A stretch of DNA of 48,800 bases from Bacillota bacterium (GTDB lineage: Bacteria > Bacillota > Clostridia > Christensenellales > WQRI01): positions 1 through 48,800 of the forward strand of contig WQRI01000005.1 in the NCBI GenBank assembly GCA_009786825.1, read 5' to 3'. Made by a program: the position numbers and the translations under genes. This document shows positions 19,501 to 29,303 of the stretch, one piece after another (the stretch's first letter is position 1; each line of letters opens with the position of its first letter). The notes under the pieces were generated by a model. The model ran no database searches and was not told the DNA's origin. It was given only the letters and a program-made list of their open reading frames with translations.

Positions 19501-20230
19501 AGCGACCAAGCACGGCATAGTACTTAACTTCTATCTCAGAGTTTAGTTGTGGCAGTTTTGGTTGCTCGAAGTTTTTAAGCCCTCTATCTTTAGACTTATT
19601 ATTTATTTTAAAGCCGTTGTCTTTAAGCATTTTTAAAACGGCATCTACATTTTTTAAATTAGCGCGCGGCAGGCTTTCAAAATCTAGTTGTACATCCTCT
19701 ATGTTAAGTCTGTGGTGTTTTGCGTATGCAAATGTAAAAACCTTGTTTATTTGTATATTTTCGTTTTCTTTAAACTCTAGCGTAACTGTTTGCTCGTCCT
19801 CTATGTTTATAACTACCGGAAAAAGTAGTAGTGGCGCTTTAACAATAGACTCCCTACCAATACTGCCCTCAACAAAAGGGTAGCCAACAAAAAGTTCGTA
19901 CCTGCCCGTCTCGCGTGCAAAATCTTCTATCTCGCGCTTTAAATATCTAAGCGCATTAACTTGCGTGCTAATAACATTTTTTTCGTTAGCAACTTCACCC
20001 TGTAAATTTTCCCAAAGCCTTTTTTTATGTTTGCTAGATACAAGCGTAAAACTAGACTTTTTACCGCGCCACAAAAAATCTATAAATTCGGCAACAATAT
20101 CATTATCACCCTTCAAAATTTTTCCAATATCGTAAGAATATTTGCGGCTCACCTTTTTAGAAAACAAACTTCTATTCTTACCACTAATCTCAATTAATCT
20201 TTCCTTATAATATTTATAAATCTTTTTCAT
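16529..20230 (-). CDS. Large SF1 helicase (AAA_11/AAA_12 type) with C-terminal restriction-endonuclease-like domain
   Basis: Walker A YGPPGTGKSQTIVNII, motif II LFDEASQ, VAGDNKQLRP, GGENRLNVAITRAKKKIYV; C-terminal GIECDVTAF...RDVFRSKFKESRGWTIIRVWARDWW resembles MTES_1575/Vsr-like nuclease. Confidence 0.88.
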   Translation of the reverse strand: MKKIYKYYKERLIEISGKNRSLFSKKVSRKYSYDIGKILKGDNDIVAEFIDFLWRGKKSSFTLVSSKHKKRLWENLQGEVANEKNVISTQVNALRYLKREIEDFARETGRYELFVGYPFVEGSIGRESIVKAPLLLFPVVINIEDEQTVTLEFKENENIQINKVFTFAYAKHHRLNIEDVQLDFESLPRANLKNVDAVLKMLKDNGFKINNKSKDRGLKNFEQPKLPQLNSEIEVKYYAVLGRFPLANSIYNDYTQLEKLNLTTDAIRLLLENKKVKPKKSKTKSKTTKDENTYTISQLDYAQESAIKRLNQSGNLVIYGPPGTGKSQTIVNIIADALCKGKRVLVVSQKKSALDVVYNRLGVLNNKAMYINDPEKNRNNFYEKVRVAHQENVNIQDVGLVALNMGQSLQGVYGEILDGINQEIKLLEDISNTLTKPTTFGISLQKMYAKSRLINKNTGEHKLYEEILKNPRLMELGYKDLNDAVRIIGEKKKCELYYNRLEMQKNNPLVNHIFTDLDVHTLNSIMSYLQNLLSKRIAPFDMGQITNLHQLLGFYIENNLKSAKELAPLIKYIATLENPRASGSALRKREKEISEAFLATLPKVEAYIGEYPLLQKVLDRRGLWFIVSNILNGNAVYIKLLLNALENYANIRDMNINLEFLGHIEKTILDFAYENSSNLTEFKWVINSVLPIRIYHEIVLLEEKYKVQLSNIMEYENIKNRIVSLRAEQKKIVQKMSTENFKGEYKKLYDKTPESNNFLYQINKQQNLWPIRRLVDVYGELLLKLFPCWLLSPENVSTLMPLKANLFDLILFDEASQIFIESTLPTIYRGKHIAVAGDNKQLRPTAMFVRRYMGNDLDDEEDYNTQAALEVESLLDLATSRYGSANLNYHYRSAYEELISFSNYVFYDTKLQIAPNLTNNKNDKPIERVKVDGRWINRKNTEEAKKILELLKKTLKNRKASETIGIITFNSEQESYIADLIDDECIKDNNFRDAIVKERNRKEDGQDVSLFIKNLENVQGDERDIIIFSIGYAKNEQGKVVAQFGPLNLEGGENRLNVAITRAKKKIYVVTSIEPEDLNVENTKHLGPKVFKKYLEYARAVSTGNKNEAQIILDGFSSFIGLGADSVNYVLELKEALEKMGYDVDANLGNNAYKVSLGVYDKELGRYLVGIECDVTAFNSSSSVLERDVFRSKFKESRGWTIIRVWARDWWLSKGKVISAIDKAAKLEKKRLK

Positions 20231-20399
20231 ATTTTTTTGTGTTAATCTTTGCCCCTAAACTAGTTTGCCGACTTCTGTCTCGCCGTGGCGGACAGTTAAG
20301 TTTGGACACCCGACTATTTTTGTATTTTTGTATTTTGGTCTGTTATATTTTTTTATCTAGCACTATAATTATTATTGACCTATAGCATACCATATTTAA

Positions 20400-20433
20400 C
20401 AAAAAAAGTCCACTTTTTAAAGCAGACTTTTTT
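20400..20433 (-). terminator. Terminator-like hairpin after the toxin-antitoxin pair
   Basis: aaaaaagtc-ca-ctttttaaag-ca-gactttttt. Confidence 0.6.
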
Positions 20434-20449
20434 CAAAAAGAATGTCAAA

Positions 20450-20752
20450 TTAACTAAACAGTTTTGCTAAGTAATTTTCTTTAGAATGAAAAACGCTATG
20501 TATAACTATGTGAGTTTCGTAATGCTCTGTTATAACTATGTACGGCGCAACAACAGAGCGCCTAAGTTCTGTATCTACATCAAAAAAGTTTTTTAACGGA
20601 ACACATATGCCGGGGAAATAACCAATATTTTCAAAATGATTTTTAAGTTTATCCGATTCTGCTTCAGCATTTTTTGGACTGAACCTATAAATGTAACTAA
20701 GTATATTATAAACATCTAAATCCGCACCAACAGATACCTCTACTCTTTTCAT
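20450..20752 (-). CDS. ParE/RelE-like toxin
   Basis: Small basic protein, ...RRSVVAPYIVITEHYETHIVIHSVFHSKENY typical of the RelE/ParE fold, overlapping an upstream antitoxin-like ORF by 4 nt. Confidence 0.75.
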   Translation of the reverse strand: MKRVEVSVGADLDVYNILSYIYRFSPKNAEAESDKLKNHFENIGYFPGICVPLKNFFDVDTELRRSVVAPYIVITEHYETHIVIHSVFHSKENYLAKLFS

Positions 20753-21033
20753 TCCTTTTCTCCTTGATGCTTTGCCCTAACTCTTGCCATTACATCATCT
20801 GTAAACTTACCAGCCCTTAATTCTTCTATTGTATAACTTGTGTATCTACCATTTTTAATATCTTCTCTAGATTTTTCTACTTTCTCCATAAGCCATTGCC
20901 AAGCCTTAGCCTTATCCATTTCCAAGTTATATTCTGCCCTAGACAAAACAAAAACTTCATCACCCTTAGACTTTACAATTTCTACAATGTTTTGCTCCCA
21001 ATTGCTATCGCTTGCTATATTTAACTTTGTCAT
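20749..21033 (-). CDS. Antitoxin-like protein
   Basis: Translationally coupled to the toxin ORF; start chosen at MTKLNIASD (GGGGTGG upstream); C-terminal DIKNGRYTSYTIEELRAGK. Confidence 0.68.
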   Translation of the reverse strand: MTKLNIASDSNWEQNIVEIVKSKGDEVFVLSRAEYNLEMDKAKAWQWLMEKVEKSREDIKNGRYTSYTIEELRAGKFTDDVMARVRAKHQGEKE

Positions 21034-21164
21034 TAAAACCACCCCTATATTGATTTGTATGTTTTTATTAATATATTTGTACGCTTCGTACAATTTTAGT
21101 ATACAGTATTTTTATAAAAAAGTCAACCCTTTACTTACTAAAATTTTTCAGATTTGCCACTTTA

Positions 21165-21614
21165 CTAATGCTCTGCTACGCGGGTTTGATTTTCGGTGTT
21201 TTGGTTTTCGCTTTGTGGGTTTACTTGCCCCGTATTGCTAGACTTGTTTTTTCGCCACTTTATTATTATGGTTGTTAGTTGGTATATGCCTAGTCCCATT
21301 ATAAATAGCCCGAAGTAGCCTGACAGCCTTGCGTCGTCTAGACTATTTGCTAGCACAGAGCCTAGTATTGTAAAGGCAAGCGCGAATACAATTATAACCC
21401 ACACGCGCTTAAACTGCACAAGCCCATTTTTGTTATGGATATAAAGCGCAACCAACGCCATTGGCAAAAACGCCACCAAATTAATAGCCTGCGCAGACTT
21501 TTGCCCCATTGCAAAAAACAAAGTTAGCATAGGTATTAAAAGCGTGCCGCCGCCCATACCCATACCAGCAAAAATCCCCGCAATAACCCCTGTTATAAAA
21601 AGTAGTAATTCCAT
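21165..21614 (-). CDS. TauE/SafE-family permease, half-size
   Basis: 149 aa, GVIAGIFAGMGMGGGTLLIPML and four TM segments. Confidence 0.82.
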   Translation of the reverse strand: MELLLFITGVIAGIFAGMGMGGGTLLIPMLTLFFAMGQKSAQAINLVAFLPMALVALYIHNKNGLVQFKRVWVIIVFALAFTILGSVLANSLDDARLSGYFGLFIMGLGIYQLTTIIIKWRKNKSSNTGQVNPQSENQNTENQTRVAEH

Positions 21615-21626
21615 AATTTATTTTGT

Positions 21627-21830
21627 AGTGTAAAGTGCAGAGTGTAAAGTGTAGAGTGGCTAAACTCATTAATGCAAAAACTTTTGAACAGTCTGCATTT
21701 TGTGAATGTACGCAATTTGCAAATCAATTTTGCCCGCGCTAGCGGTGAAACCACTTTACACTTTACACTTTACACTTTACACTTTACACTTTACACTTTA
21801 CACTTTAATTTTACATTTTACACTTTACAT
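21627..21830 (-). repeat. Heptad-arm element, ACTTTAC arms (right arm with about ten units)
   Basis: gtgtaaagtgcagagtgtaaagtgtagagtgg...cttttgaacagtctgcattttg...gcccgcgctagcggtg...ccactttacactttacac. Confidence 0.92.
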
Positions 21831-22426
21831 TATCTAAGAAACATATATGCGCCCGCCACCACCATCACCACCGCAAACACTAGCCTTATTACATTGTTAG
21901 ATAGTTTTGATAATGCGTATGCGCCCAGCAGTCCACCTGCAATAATTCCTATAATTGTGGGCATACTAGAGTAAAAATTAAAAGCCCCATTTGCAATATA
22001 CACAACACTACTAGCAACACTTAGTGGCAGTATAACCAAAATAGCCGTTGCGTGAGACTTTTTTGCTTCTAGCCCCAAAACGCTTGCTAGTATAGGAACA
22101 GCAATAAGCCCGCCGCCGCCGCCAAAAAAACCATTTACAAAGCCAACCAAAACGCCAGAGATAGCAAGCAGTATAAAAGTATAAGTGCTTAATTTGCTTG
22201 AGCCACCAACACTACCTTCATCATTGTCAACACCAGTAGAAGCACCACCAGCGCCAACATCAGTACTAGCAACACCACCCCCAGCCCAAGCCTTGCCCAT
22301 ATCAGCAGATGTACTATCAACTAATCTATCAACTGTAGCGGGAACATTCGAGACATACACCCCAGAATTTTGATAATTTTCTACATTTTGTGCTATAGTT
22401 TTTGCCATATAATTTAATTTGTGCAA
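21830..22426 (-). CDS. TauE/SafE-family permease, half-size, with disordered N-terminal extension
   Basis: GVLVGFVNGFFGGGGGLIAVPIL and TM segments; alternative start at 22408. Confidence 0.82.
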   Translation of the reverse strand: MHKLNYMAKTIAQNVENYQNSGVYVSNVPATVDRLVDSTSADMGKAWAGGGVASTDVGAGGASTGVDNDEGSVGGSSKLSTYTFILLAISGVLVGFVNGFFGGGGGLIAVPILASVLGLEAKKSHATAILVILPLSVASSVVYIANGAFNFYSSMPTIIGIIAGGLLGAYALSKLSNNVIRLVFAVVMVVAGAYMFLR

Positions 22427-22686
22427 GTGTGCATATAATTATGTACTAACACTAAAAGAGTACTATGTATTTTAATAACCAAAACCTTGTACGTAAAATG
22501 AAAATGTTAAATTTGTAACTTCACAAAAATTGCTTGCTTTTTTTTACAGTATATTATATAATAGAAAGATAGCCAAAAACACATACTAAACTTAAATTCA
22601 AAAAATAAACATTTAAAACAACTTTAAGCAAAAAAATTAAAACAAAAAATACATCTAAATAATTTTATTTAAATAGGAAAAACAAA

Positions 22687-25600
22687 ATGAGAACACAACA
22701 AGCAAATCAAAAAAGGTTCAAAAAAACAGTACTACTATCACTAGCACTTGTGCTTGCACTAGGCGCGCTTTTTACTGCGCTTTTGCCAACTAACCGCGCG
22801 TACGCAAACCCAAACCTTGTAACAATCAGAAACTCAGATTTCGAAAACACAGGCTCTACATTCCCATCTGCCCCACAACCTGTAAACGCGTGGACACAAC
22901 ACGCGGGTGGCGCAGCGGAAGGCTTTCCAGCAAACCACGCGGGCAATCGTTACGGTGTTATAGACACAAACGTAACTCGTTTTCGTGCAGACACTTCAAG
23001 CACGGCAAACATAGGCGGTGTTAACAGAAACACAACCTTTTACGAGGGATACAGACTAGGAATGTGGGAAAACCCACTATCCCCACACTTGCCAGCAAAC
23101 AGAGACACTAACCGCCGCGTTTTAATGCTTAACAACCTAACGCCAAGTTCTTACTTTTTTCAATCGGAAAGCGTTAGTTTAACAGCGGGCAGTTTTTACA
23201 GAATTTCTGTTTGGACGCAAACAAGAATACGCAACTATATGTATAGGTGGGTAGATGCTTATATAAACATATTCGACCACAATATTTTCGATGGCACAAA
23301 CTTTATTCATAACCAGTCTGAGTGGACAACTTCGCCAAACGCGCCAATACTTCGCACAAACTCTTACAACCAACTTATGCCGGTTTACGACCCTAATATG
23401 CAAGCAAGTGTGTACAATCAAAGGCATAGCCATTGGCACAGCCTAGGCGCAATAGATGCTAGTAGCGGGTACAGACACATATATAACCTAGACGGCGAGC
23501 GTGCATACACAGAGTTCGGCACAGGAACAAGCCTTGTTAGACAATACTACGCAGTTAGACCAGATGGCTACGCGTTTGTATACGAGACGCGCAACCACGA
23601 GGGCAACCCTATAACAACAGGCAGACAAGACCCGGGCTTTAGAATAGGCTCTGAAAATCGCCTTATAATTTTTGAAAGAGACCTAAGTGGCAACTTTTGG
23701 AACAGAAACGGAAACAGAATAAGAACAGCAGATGCACCGCTAGATCGCCCAGTTGCTGTGACGGGCGTTGTCGGCGCGTGGACAGGTACGTGGAACGAGA
23801 ACATAAACTGGTGGACACTTCAAAGAGGCGCGCGCGTGCAAGCGCAACGCAAAGTTTACGTTATACCAAACGCTAATTTACCAGAGCAACAACACCTGCC
23901 ACAAGGCTACAGATACAGAGACATTGATGGACAACTTTACGCATCTAACAGGCGCATACCGCTAAGCACACAGGGCGGCGCTATGTTCACACTAAACATA
24001 GCAAACCAATACTTGCCGTTTGGCGCAGATGCTAGCGCATTCAGAGCAAACCAATTCACAAATATAGACACACAAGCGACAAACCCAAACATCGTAGGCA
24101 ACCCACCACTATTCCCGCAAGTTACAAAAACTAACGACTACGTTCAACTATTCTACTATGTGGCGGCATCTACTGTAAGAAACACACCTTTTAATATCAG
24201 ATTAGGTCTAGGATACGGAAGCGCGCTTAGCCCACAAACTCACGCACAAGGACAAGCCTTTTTTGACGATGTGAGAATGGAACGCATTACTGCCGAGCAA
24301 TTCTCCAGAGCGCAAACTAATGTAAACCACAACACTACAAGAGTATTGTCCCTAAGGGCAAGCGCAGATGGCTTTGCGGGCGTACACAACGCGAACGCGG
24401 GTGACTACCTTACACTTGCCGGGTTCGACACTCGCTTTACAGACAACAGACCAATATCTAACTCGCAATTCTCTCAGTCTAACACGTGGGAGACAAACGC
24501 AACGCGCCCGGGCGTTTTAAACGCAGGCGTAATCAGTTCTACAAACCAACCTAATATAATACCATCGCCAAACCCAGTAACTGCAAACCACACAAACCTA
24601 CTAGCAATTGCAACAGACAACAACAACAGAGTCTCTTTCACATCGCAAACACTAGAATTAAGCGCGGGCTATACATTCCAACTAACATTCTGGGCTAGGA
24701 CAATCGGCTTAACCGAGGGCATTAGCGGCTTTGCAAACATAAGGCACTTACACCTAGGCGACAACGGACACATAGATGACGACTTAACTACAGACGCTGG
24801 CACACACTCTATCAACACAAATGGTGAATGGACACGCTTTAGTTTCGGGCTACAAGCAAGTTCGCGCCAAAACTCTTTAATTCAACTAGAGCTAGGGCTA
24901 GACCACTCAGCAGGCACAACAACTCACCAAAACATCATACTATTCGACTATATCACGCTTGATGTAATATCTACTACAAACTATAACGCAATCGGAATGG
25001 CTAACAACCAAAACGTAAGCTTGCAAGAGAGTGTATCCCCTTCTTTCACAAACGGCTTTTTCGACAACATCACCAACAACAACCCAGACAGACTGTGGCA
25101 ACCAAACGGCTTTACTGGTCCGCAAGCGGCACACCACAACAACCAAAACCTTTCCAACGTACACGAGTCTATAGTAAGGGGCGGTGTTGTTAACAGAAAC
25201 ATTCACGATAACTGGCTTCCAAGAACGCCACACTCTCACACACCAAACTTACTAATGCTAGAAAACCTAGCACCAACTGCAAGCGGATATGTATCAGACA
25301 ATGTTCACGTTGGCGCTAACTCATTTGTACAATTCAGCATATCTCTATTTACACGAAATATCACCGGAAGCGGCGCATCAGTTGTTCTAACACATAACGG
25401 CTCACCAATTGCCGCGTTTGATAACATCGGCTCTTCTACTTCTATGAACTGGACACAGTTTTGCTTCTTTATTCATACGGGGTCTAACAGCGTAGATTTA
25501 CGCTTAGAGATTTGGCTAGGGCGCGGTGCAAGTTTTGACATACTAAGGCACGCAAGCGGACAAATTTTTGTACAGTCTGTAAGGCAAGAAAACCACGGCT

Positions 25601-26817
25601 CTTTCTCGGCAAGTTACGACGCTTATCTAAACTCTGTAAACCGCCTTGCAATAAACTTTGCTGAAGATAACTTCTCTCCTGTGTTTGCCTCGTCTGACTT
25701 TGAGATATTTACAGACCCACTTAACTGGAACGCAAGCCGCCCATATAACATAGTAACAAGCAACAGCGTAACAAGAGGCATTGTAAACACTTCTCGCGTA
25801 CCTCTTATACAAGTGCCAAACCCAAATGGCTCTCACCTACCGCCAATAATGATACCAGACCCAAATGTTCAATCTAGAAACCCTAACGGCTTTTTCAACT
25901 CGGGTGAGAATATACGCCCAAGGGTGCAAGGCTATAGCGGTGCGGGCGCGCTTATGCTAGAGACAGAAAGGCTAACGCAAACAAGCCACCAACTACCTTC
26001 CGGCGCACAAGCCTACAACAACGCAACCGTATACGTATACACATCGGCAACGCCAATACACTTGTCACCAAACACCCACTACGTGTTTGAAGTATGGCTT
26101 CAAGGCAGATTCCAATACGGCGGGGCTTCAATTGCGCTAATCGGTATAGATGACGCGGTTATTAAAAACATCGGCGCACCTATTGCGCCAGCGACTATAG
26201 GCACAACACCTACAGACCCACGCACACGTAACGGCTTTACACCTCACCATATATTCATATTTACGGGCGATAACTCGTACACAGCGTATATACAAATAGG
26301 TCTAGGCTTTGTAAGACACCAGCACGACGCGGATAACGTATACGATATATGCGAGTTTGACACACGTGGCTACTGCCCTCGTATTGTTGTTAACACAGCA
26401 AGCGGCGTAGTATACTTCGATAGCGTGTCTTTCAGACAAATCACGCAGGCAGAGTTCGAGTTAGAAACTTCGTACGCAGCACTAGCGCTTAACAACCAAA
26501 ACGGCATAACAAGAATAATGATAGAGCGCGAGTTGACAGAATACGAAGAGGAAGAAGAAACTACTCGCCGCGGGCTAGACTACTGGGCAATGGCTTTCGC
26601 ACTTCCAACACTTCTAATAGCAGCAGCGCTACTAATAGCAATGCTAGCGGTTATCTACAGAAGATACTTCCCTAAGTTTGGGCGCGAAGTGGTAATAGAG
26701 CAAACGTACGAACGCGTAAACAACGAAGAAGAATTTGACAGACGCGAAAAAAGGCGTAAAGAAGCAATCGAACCAGTCCACACCCTAAAATCAGAATACG
26801 AAGACTACGAAGACTAG
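22687..26817 (+). CDS. Large secreted, membrane-anchored surface protein (1376 aa)
   Basis: Signal peptide KKTVLLSLALVLALGALFTALLPTNRAYA, Asn/Thr-rich ectodomain, C-terminal TM and charged tail. Confidence 0.88.
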   Translation: MRTQQANQKRFKKTVLLSLALVLALGALFTALLPTNRAYANPNLVTIRNSDFENTGSTFPSAPQPVNAWTQHAGGAAEGFPANHAGNRYGVIDTNVTRFRADTSSTANIGGVNRNTTFYEGYRLGMWENPLSPHLPANRDTNRRVLMLNNLTPSSYFFQSESVSLTAGSFYRISVWTQTRIRNYMYRWVDAYINIFDHNIFDGTNFIHNQSEWTTSPNAPILRTNSYNQLMPVYDPNMQASVYNQRHSHWHSLGAIDASSGYRHIYNLDGERAYTEFGTGTSLVRQYYAVRPDGYAFVYETRNHEGNPITTGRQDPGFRIGSENRLIIFERDLSGNFWNRNGNRIRTADAPLDRPVAVTGVVGAWTGTWNENINWWTLQRGARVQAQRKVYVIPNANLPEQQHLPQGYRYRDIDGQLYASNRRIPLSTQGGAMFTLNIANQYLPFGADASAFRANQFTNIDTQATNPNIVGNPPLFPQVTKTNDYVQLFYYVAASTVRNTPFNIRLGLGYGSALSPQTHAQGQAFFDDVRMERITAEQFSRAQTNVNHNTTRVLSLRASADGFAGVHNANAGDYLTLAGFDTRFTDNRPISNSQFSQSNTWETNATRPGVLNAGVISSTNQPNIIPSPNPVTANHTNLLAIATDNNNRVSFTSQTLELSAGYTFQLTFWARTIGLTEGISGFANIRHLHLGDNGHIDDDLTTDAGTHSINTNGEWTRFSFGLQASSRQNSLIQLELGLDHSAGTTTHQNIILFDYITLDVISTTNYNAIGMANNQNVSLQESVSPSFTNGFFDNITNNNPDRLWQPNGFTGPQAAHHNNQNLSNVHESIVRGGVVNRNIHDNWLPRTPHSHTPNLLMLENLAPTASGYVSDNVHVGANSFVQFSISLFTRNITGSGASVVLTHNGSPIAAFDNIGSSTSMNWTQFCFFIHTGSNSVDLRLEIWLGRGASFDILRHASGQIFVQSVRQENHGSFSASYDAYLNSVNRLAINFAEDNFSPVFASSDFEIFTDPLNWNASRPYNIVTSNSVTRGIVNTSRVPLIQVPNPNGSHLPPIMIPDPNVQSRNPNGFFNSGENIRPRVQGYSGAGALMLETERLTQTSHQLPSGAQAYNNATVYVYTSATPIHLSPNTHYVFEVWLQGRFQYGGASIALIGIDDAVIKNIGAPIAPATIGTTPTDPRTRNGFTPHHIFIFTGDNSYTAYIQIGLGFVRHQHDADNVYDICEFDTRGYCPRIVVNTASGVVYFDSVSFRQITQAEFELETSYAALALNNQNGITRIMIERELTEYEEEEETTRRGLDYWAMAFALPTLLIAAALLIAMLAVIYRRYFPKFGREVVIEQTYERVNNEEEFDRREKRRKEAIEPVHTLKSEYEDYED

Positions 26818-26842
26818 AAAAAAATCCCACCACAAAAAACTT

Positions 26843-26873
26843 AAAAATCCCGCTTACAATAGCGGGATTTTTT
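26843..26873 (+). terminator. Rho-independent terminator
   Basis: aaaaatcccgct - tacaat - agcgggatttttt. Confidence 0.92.
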
Positions 26874-27030
26874 AAATGTTAAATGTTAAATGTTAAATGG
26901 TTTCGCCTTGCTGCGCAAGAAAAAAAATATTTGTTTTGCATTAAAACTGCATTCGCAAACTGTTCAAATGCTATTGCAATAATGATGTGTAAACATTAAA
27001 CATTTAGCATTTAAAATTTAACATTAAATT
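26873..27030 (+). repeat. Heptad-arm element, AATGTTA arms
   Basis: ttaaatgttaaatgttaaatgttaaatgg ... aaactgttcaaatg ... aaacatttagcatttaaaatttaacatt. Confidence 0.87.
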
Positions 27031-27299
27031 ATTATCTGTTGTCCTATATAAACTATCTCTGTAAAGTTAGCAGCCTTTAAATTATTAACATCTACGCTAT
27101 ACTCTTTTGCTATAGAATAAATTGTCTCTAAAGGCTTAACTATATGAAGCCTGCCACCCATTGGAATAACAAGCCGCTCGCCATAATCAACATAAGCGCC
27201 ACTTAAATTATTAATGCCAATAAGCACACCAACACTAACCCCATACTCTGAAGCAATAGCCTCTAGAGTATCACCCTTTTTTACCTGCACAACCCTCAT
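27024..27299 (-). CDS. Small two-LysM-domain protein without signal peptide
   Basis: VQVKKGDTLEAIASEYGVSVGVLIGINNL and HIVKPLETIYSIAKEYSVDVNNLKAAN. Confidence 0.88.
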   Translation of the reverse strand: MRVVQVKKGDTLEAIASEYGVSVGVLIGINNLSGAYVDYGERLVIPMGGRLHIVKPLETIYSIAKEYSVDVNNLKAANFTEIVYIGQQIII

Positions 27300-27547
27300 A
27301 TTCTCTCACGTACGTAAACGAATGCTTTACGTATTAATTTCTACAACAACCCCTAACCCACATATTAGTTTACTTGCCATATTTACATATGTCCACAAAA
27401 CTAGTATACAAGCCAAACCTCTAGAATATTCTATATATTATGGGCTAGTCCACACGACAAGCAAGCGCTAGCAACGCTTTGCGAAAACAAAAGTCTGATT
27501 TGCTAAACAAAAATTTATGCAAGCCCTAATTTAAGACACACAAAAAA

Positions 27548-29143
27548 ATGAAGAGAAGTATATTTCAAGCGGTTGTGCTTATAACAATTATAACTGTACT
27601 TAGCCGTGCATTAGGCTTTGTATTTAGGGTATATATATCGCGCGTTATCGGTCCGGAAGGGGTTGGTATTTATCAAATTGCAATGTCTGTATTTTGGGTA
27701 CTTGCAACAATAATAGCAAGCGGCATTCCGCTAACCGTTTGTAAACAGACTGCTAATCACAAAATTATAAACAACCAACTAGCCATTAATAAAACAACCA
27801 CAGCAGCACTTGTGGTCTGCTTAGTTGTAAGCGGGATACTAATTGGTATATCTCTTGTATTCCAAAACTTTATAAAAGGCTTTTTTGCAGATGAAAGAGT
27901 CTTTCCAATATTTTTAATTTTGTTACCATCACTAGTTGGCACATCACTACTGTCTGCTTTTAGGGGGGCGCTTTGGGGTGAGAAACGCTACTTTGCGTTT
28001 TCTATTACAGAGTTTATAGAAGATGTATTGCGGGTGGCACTTGGCTTTTTAATGGTAGTTGGTGTAACAAGCGCGCTTGATGGCGCACTTAAAGCGGGCT
28101 TGTCTTTTACAATTGCTACTACAATTGCGGCATTTATATCGGGCGGATTTTTCTTTTACTATAGGGGCAGACTATCTAACCCCAAAGGCTATATCACACC
28201 CATTATACAAAACAGTTGGGCAATTACGGGGATTAGGGTGTCTTCTAATCTAATTAACGCAGGGATAGCACTTATAATTCCGCTTAGACTAATGCACGGC
28301 GGGCTAACCGCTTCTGAGGCTATCTCTCAGTTTGGCATACTTATGGGTATGGCAATCCCGCTTATGTATCTGCCACTAACACTTATAGGCTCGCTTGCAA
28401 CAGTTATTATACCAGAGATGGGCAAAAAAGATGCAGAGCCGGAAGAGTTAAAAAAATCTGCAAACGATGCAATCGCCTTTTCGGTTTTGGTTTCACTTCC
28501 TTTTATGTTTTCTTTTTTGGCACTCGGCACACAAATTGGCACACTACTTTTTAATTCACCACAAGCGGGCGATATGATGAGAGCGGCGGCGTGGATAGTA
28601 CTGCCCGTGTCCCTATCGCAAATATCAAACTCTATGCTAAACAGCCAAAATTTAGAAGAACGCTCTTTTGCAAACTTTATAGCGGGTAGTGTGTTTTTGT
28701 TTTTGTGCGTATGGTTTTTACCGCCACTTTTGGGTGTACATAGCCTAATACTTGGGCTTGGGGGCGGGGCAGCAATAACAGCGGCACTAAACTTTGTAAT
28801 GCTTAAAACGCGCATAGACTTCTCACTTGGCTTTATAAAACAAATAGTGGTAGTAACCCTACTAGGCATACCACCACTATTAGTGTCTGTGTTCAGTTAT
28901 AACATAATGTCTTACAAATTTCATACTATTATAGCAATAGGGCTATCTGGGTCTGTGCTGATGTCTACATATGCCCTACTGCTGATTTGTTTTGGTATAG
29001 TACAAATACCAGATAAAGTACTAGAAAAACTAAAACTTAAAAAGGTAGAAGCAATAGATGAAAACAATCTAGCAGAGCGCCAAAAAACCAACACACGTAA
29101 TACAATAAAAAATCAGGTGTATCTAACGAGAATGCTTATTTGA
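27548..29143 (+). CDS. SpoVB/MurJ-like polysaccharide/lipid flippase (MOP superfamily)
   Basis: TVLSRALGFVFRVYISRVIGPEGVGIYQIAMSVFW, about 14 TM segments. Confidence 0.9.
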   Translation: MKRSIFQAVVLITIITVLSRALGFVFRVYISRVIGPEGVGIYQIAMSVFWVLATIIASGIPLTVCKQTANHKIINNQLAINKTTTAALVVCLVVSGILIGISLVFQNFIKGFFADERVFPIFLILLPSLVGTSLLSAFRGALWGEKRYFAFSITEFIEDVLRVALGFLMVVGVTSALDGALKAGLSFTIATTIAAFISGGFFFYYRGRLSNPKGYITPIIQNSWAITGIRVSSNLINAGIALIIPLRLMHGGLTASEAISQFGILMGMAIPLMYLPLTLIGSLATVIIPEMGKKDAEPEELKKSANDAIAFSVLVSLPFMFSFLALGTQIGTLLFNSPQAGDMMRAAAWIVLPVSLSQISNSMLNSQNLEERSFANFIAGSVFLFLCVWFLPPLLGVHSLILGLGGGAAITAALNFVMLKTRIDFSLGFIKQIVVVTLLGIPPLLVSVFSYNIMSYKFHTIIAIGLSGSVLMSTYALLLICFGIVQIPDKVLEKLKLKKVEAIDENNLAERQKTNTRNTIKNQVYLTRMLI

Positions 29144-29303
29144 TTGAACAATGAACAGTTAACAATGAACAATGGTTGCACCGCTAGCGCGGGCAATATT
29201 AAAAATTTAGCGAATGAAAATTGTAACGTTCAAACGTATTGCATTTAATGCATACAACCATTGTTCAATGTTCAATGTTCAATGTTCAATGTTCAATGTT
29301 CAA
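29143..29303 (+). repeat. Heptad-arm element, CAATGTT arms
   Basis: attgaacaatgaacagttaacaatgaacaatgg-ttgcaccgctagcgcgggcaa ... ccattgttcaatgttcaatgttcaatgttcaatgttcaatgttcaat. Confidence 0.92.

Noticed and set aside
21750-21810. Tandem ACTTTAC array considered as CRISPR or telomere-like repeat
   Set aside because: No spacers, 7-bp unit too short for CRISPR, and it is one arm of a recurrent inverted-arm element
21672-21974. Plus-strand ORF TLHFTLYTLHFTLYTLHFNFTFYTLHY
   Set aside because: Translation of the ACTTTAC arm and antisense to TauE; same artefact in ORFs 31210..31452, 38027..38224, 43506..43706 and 21481..21669
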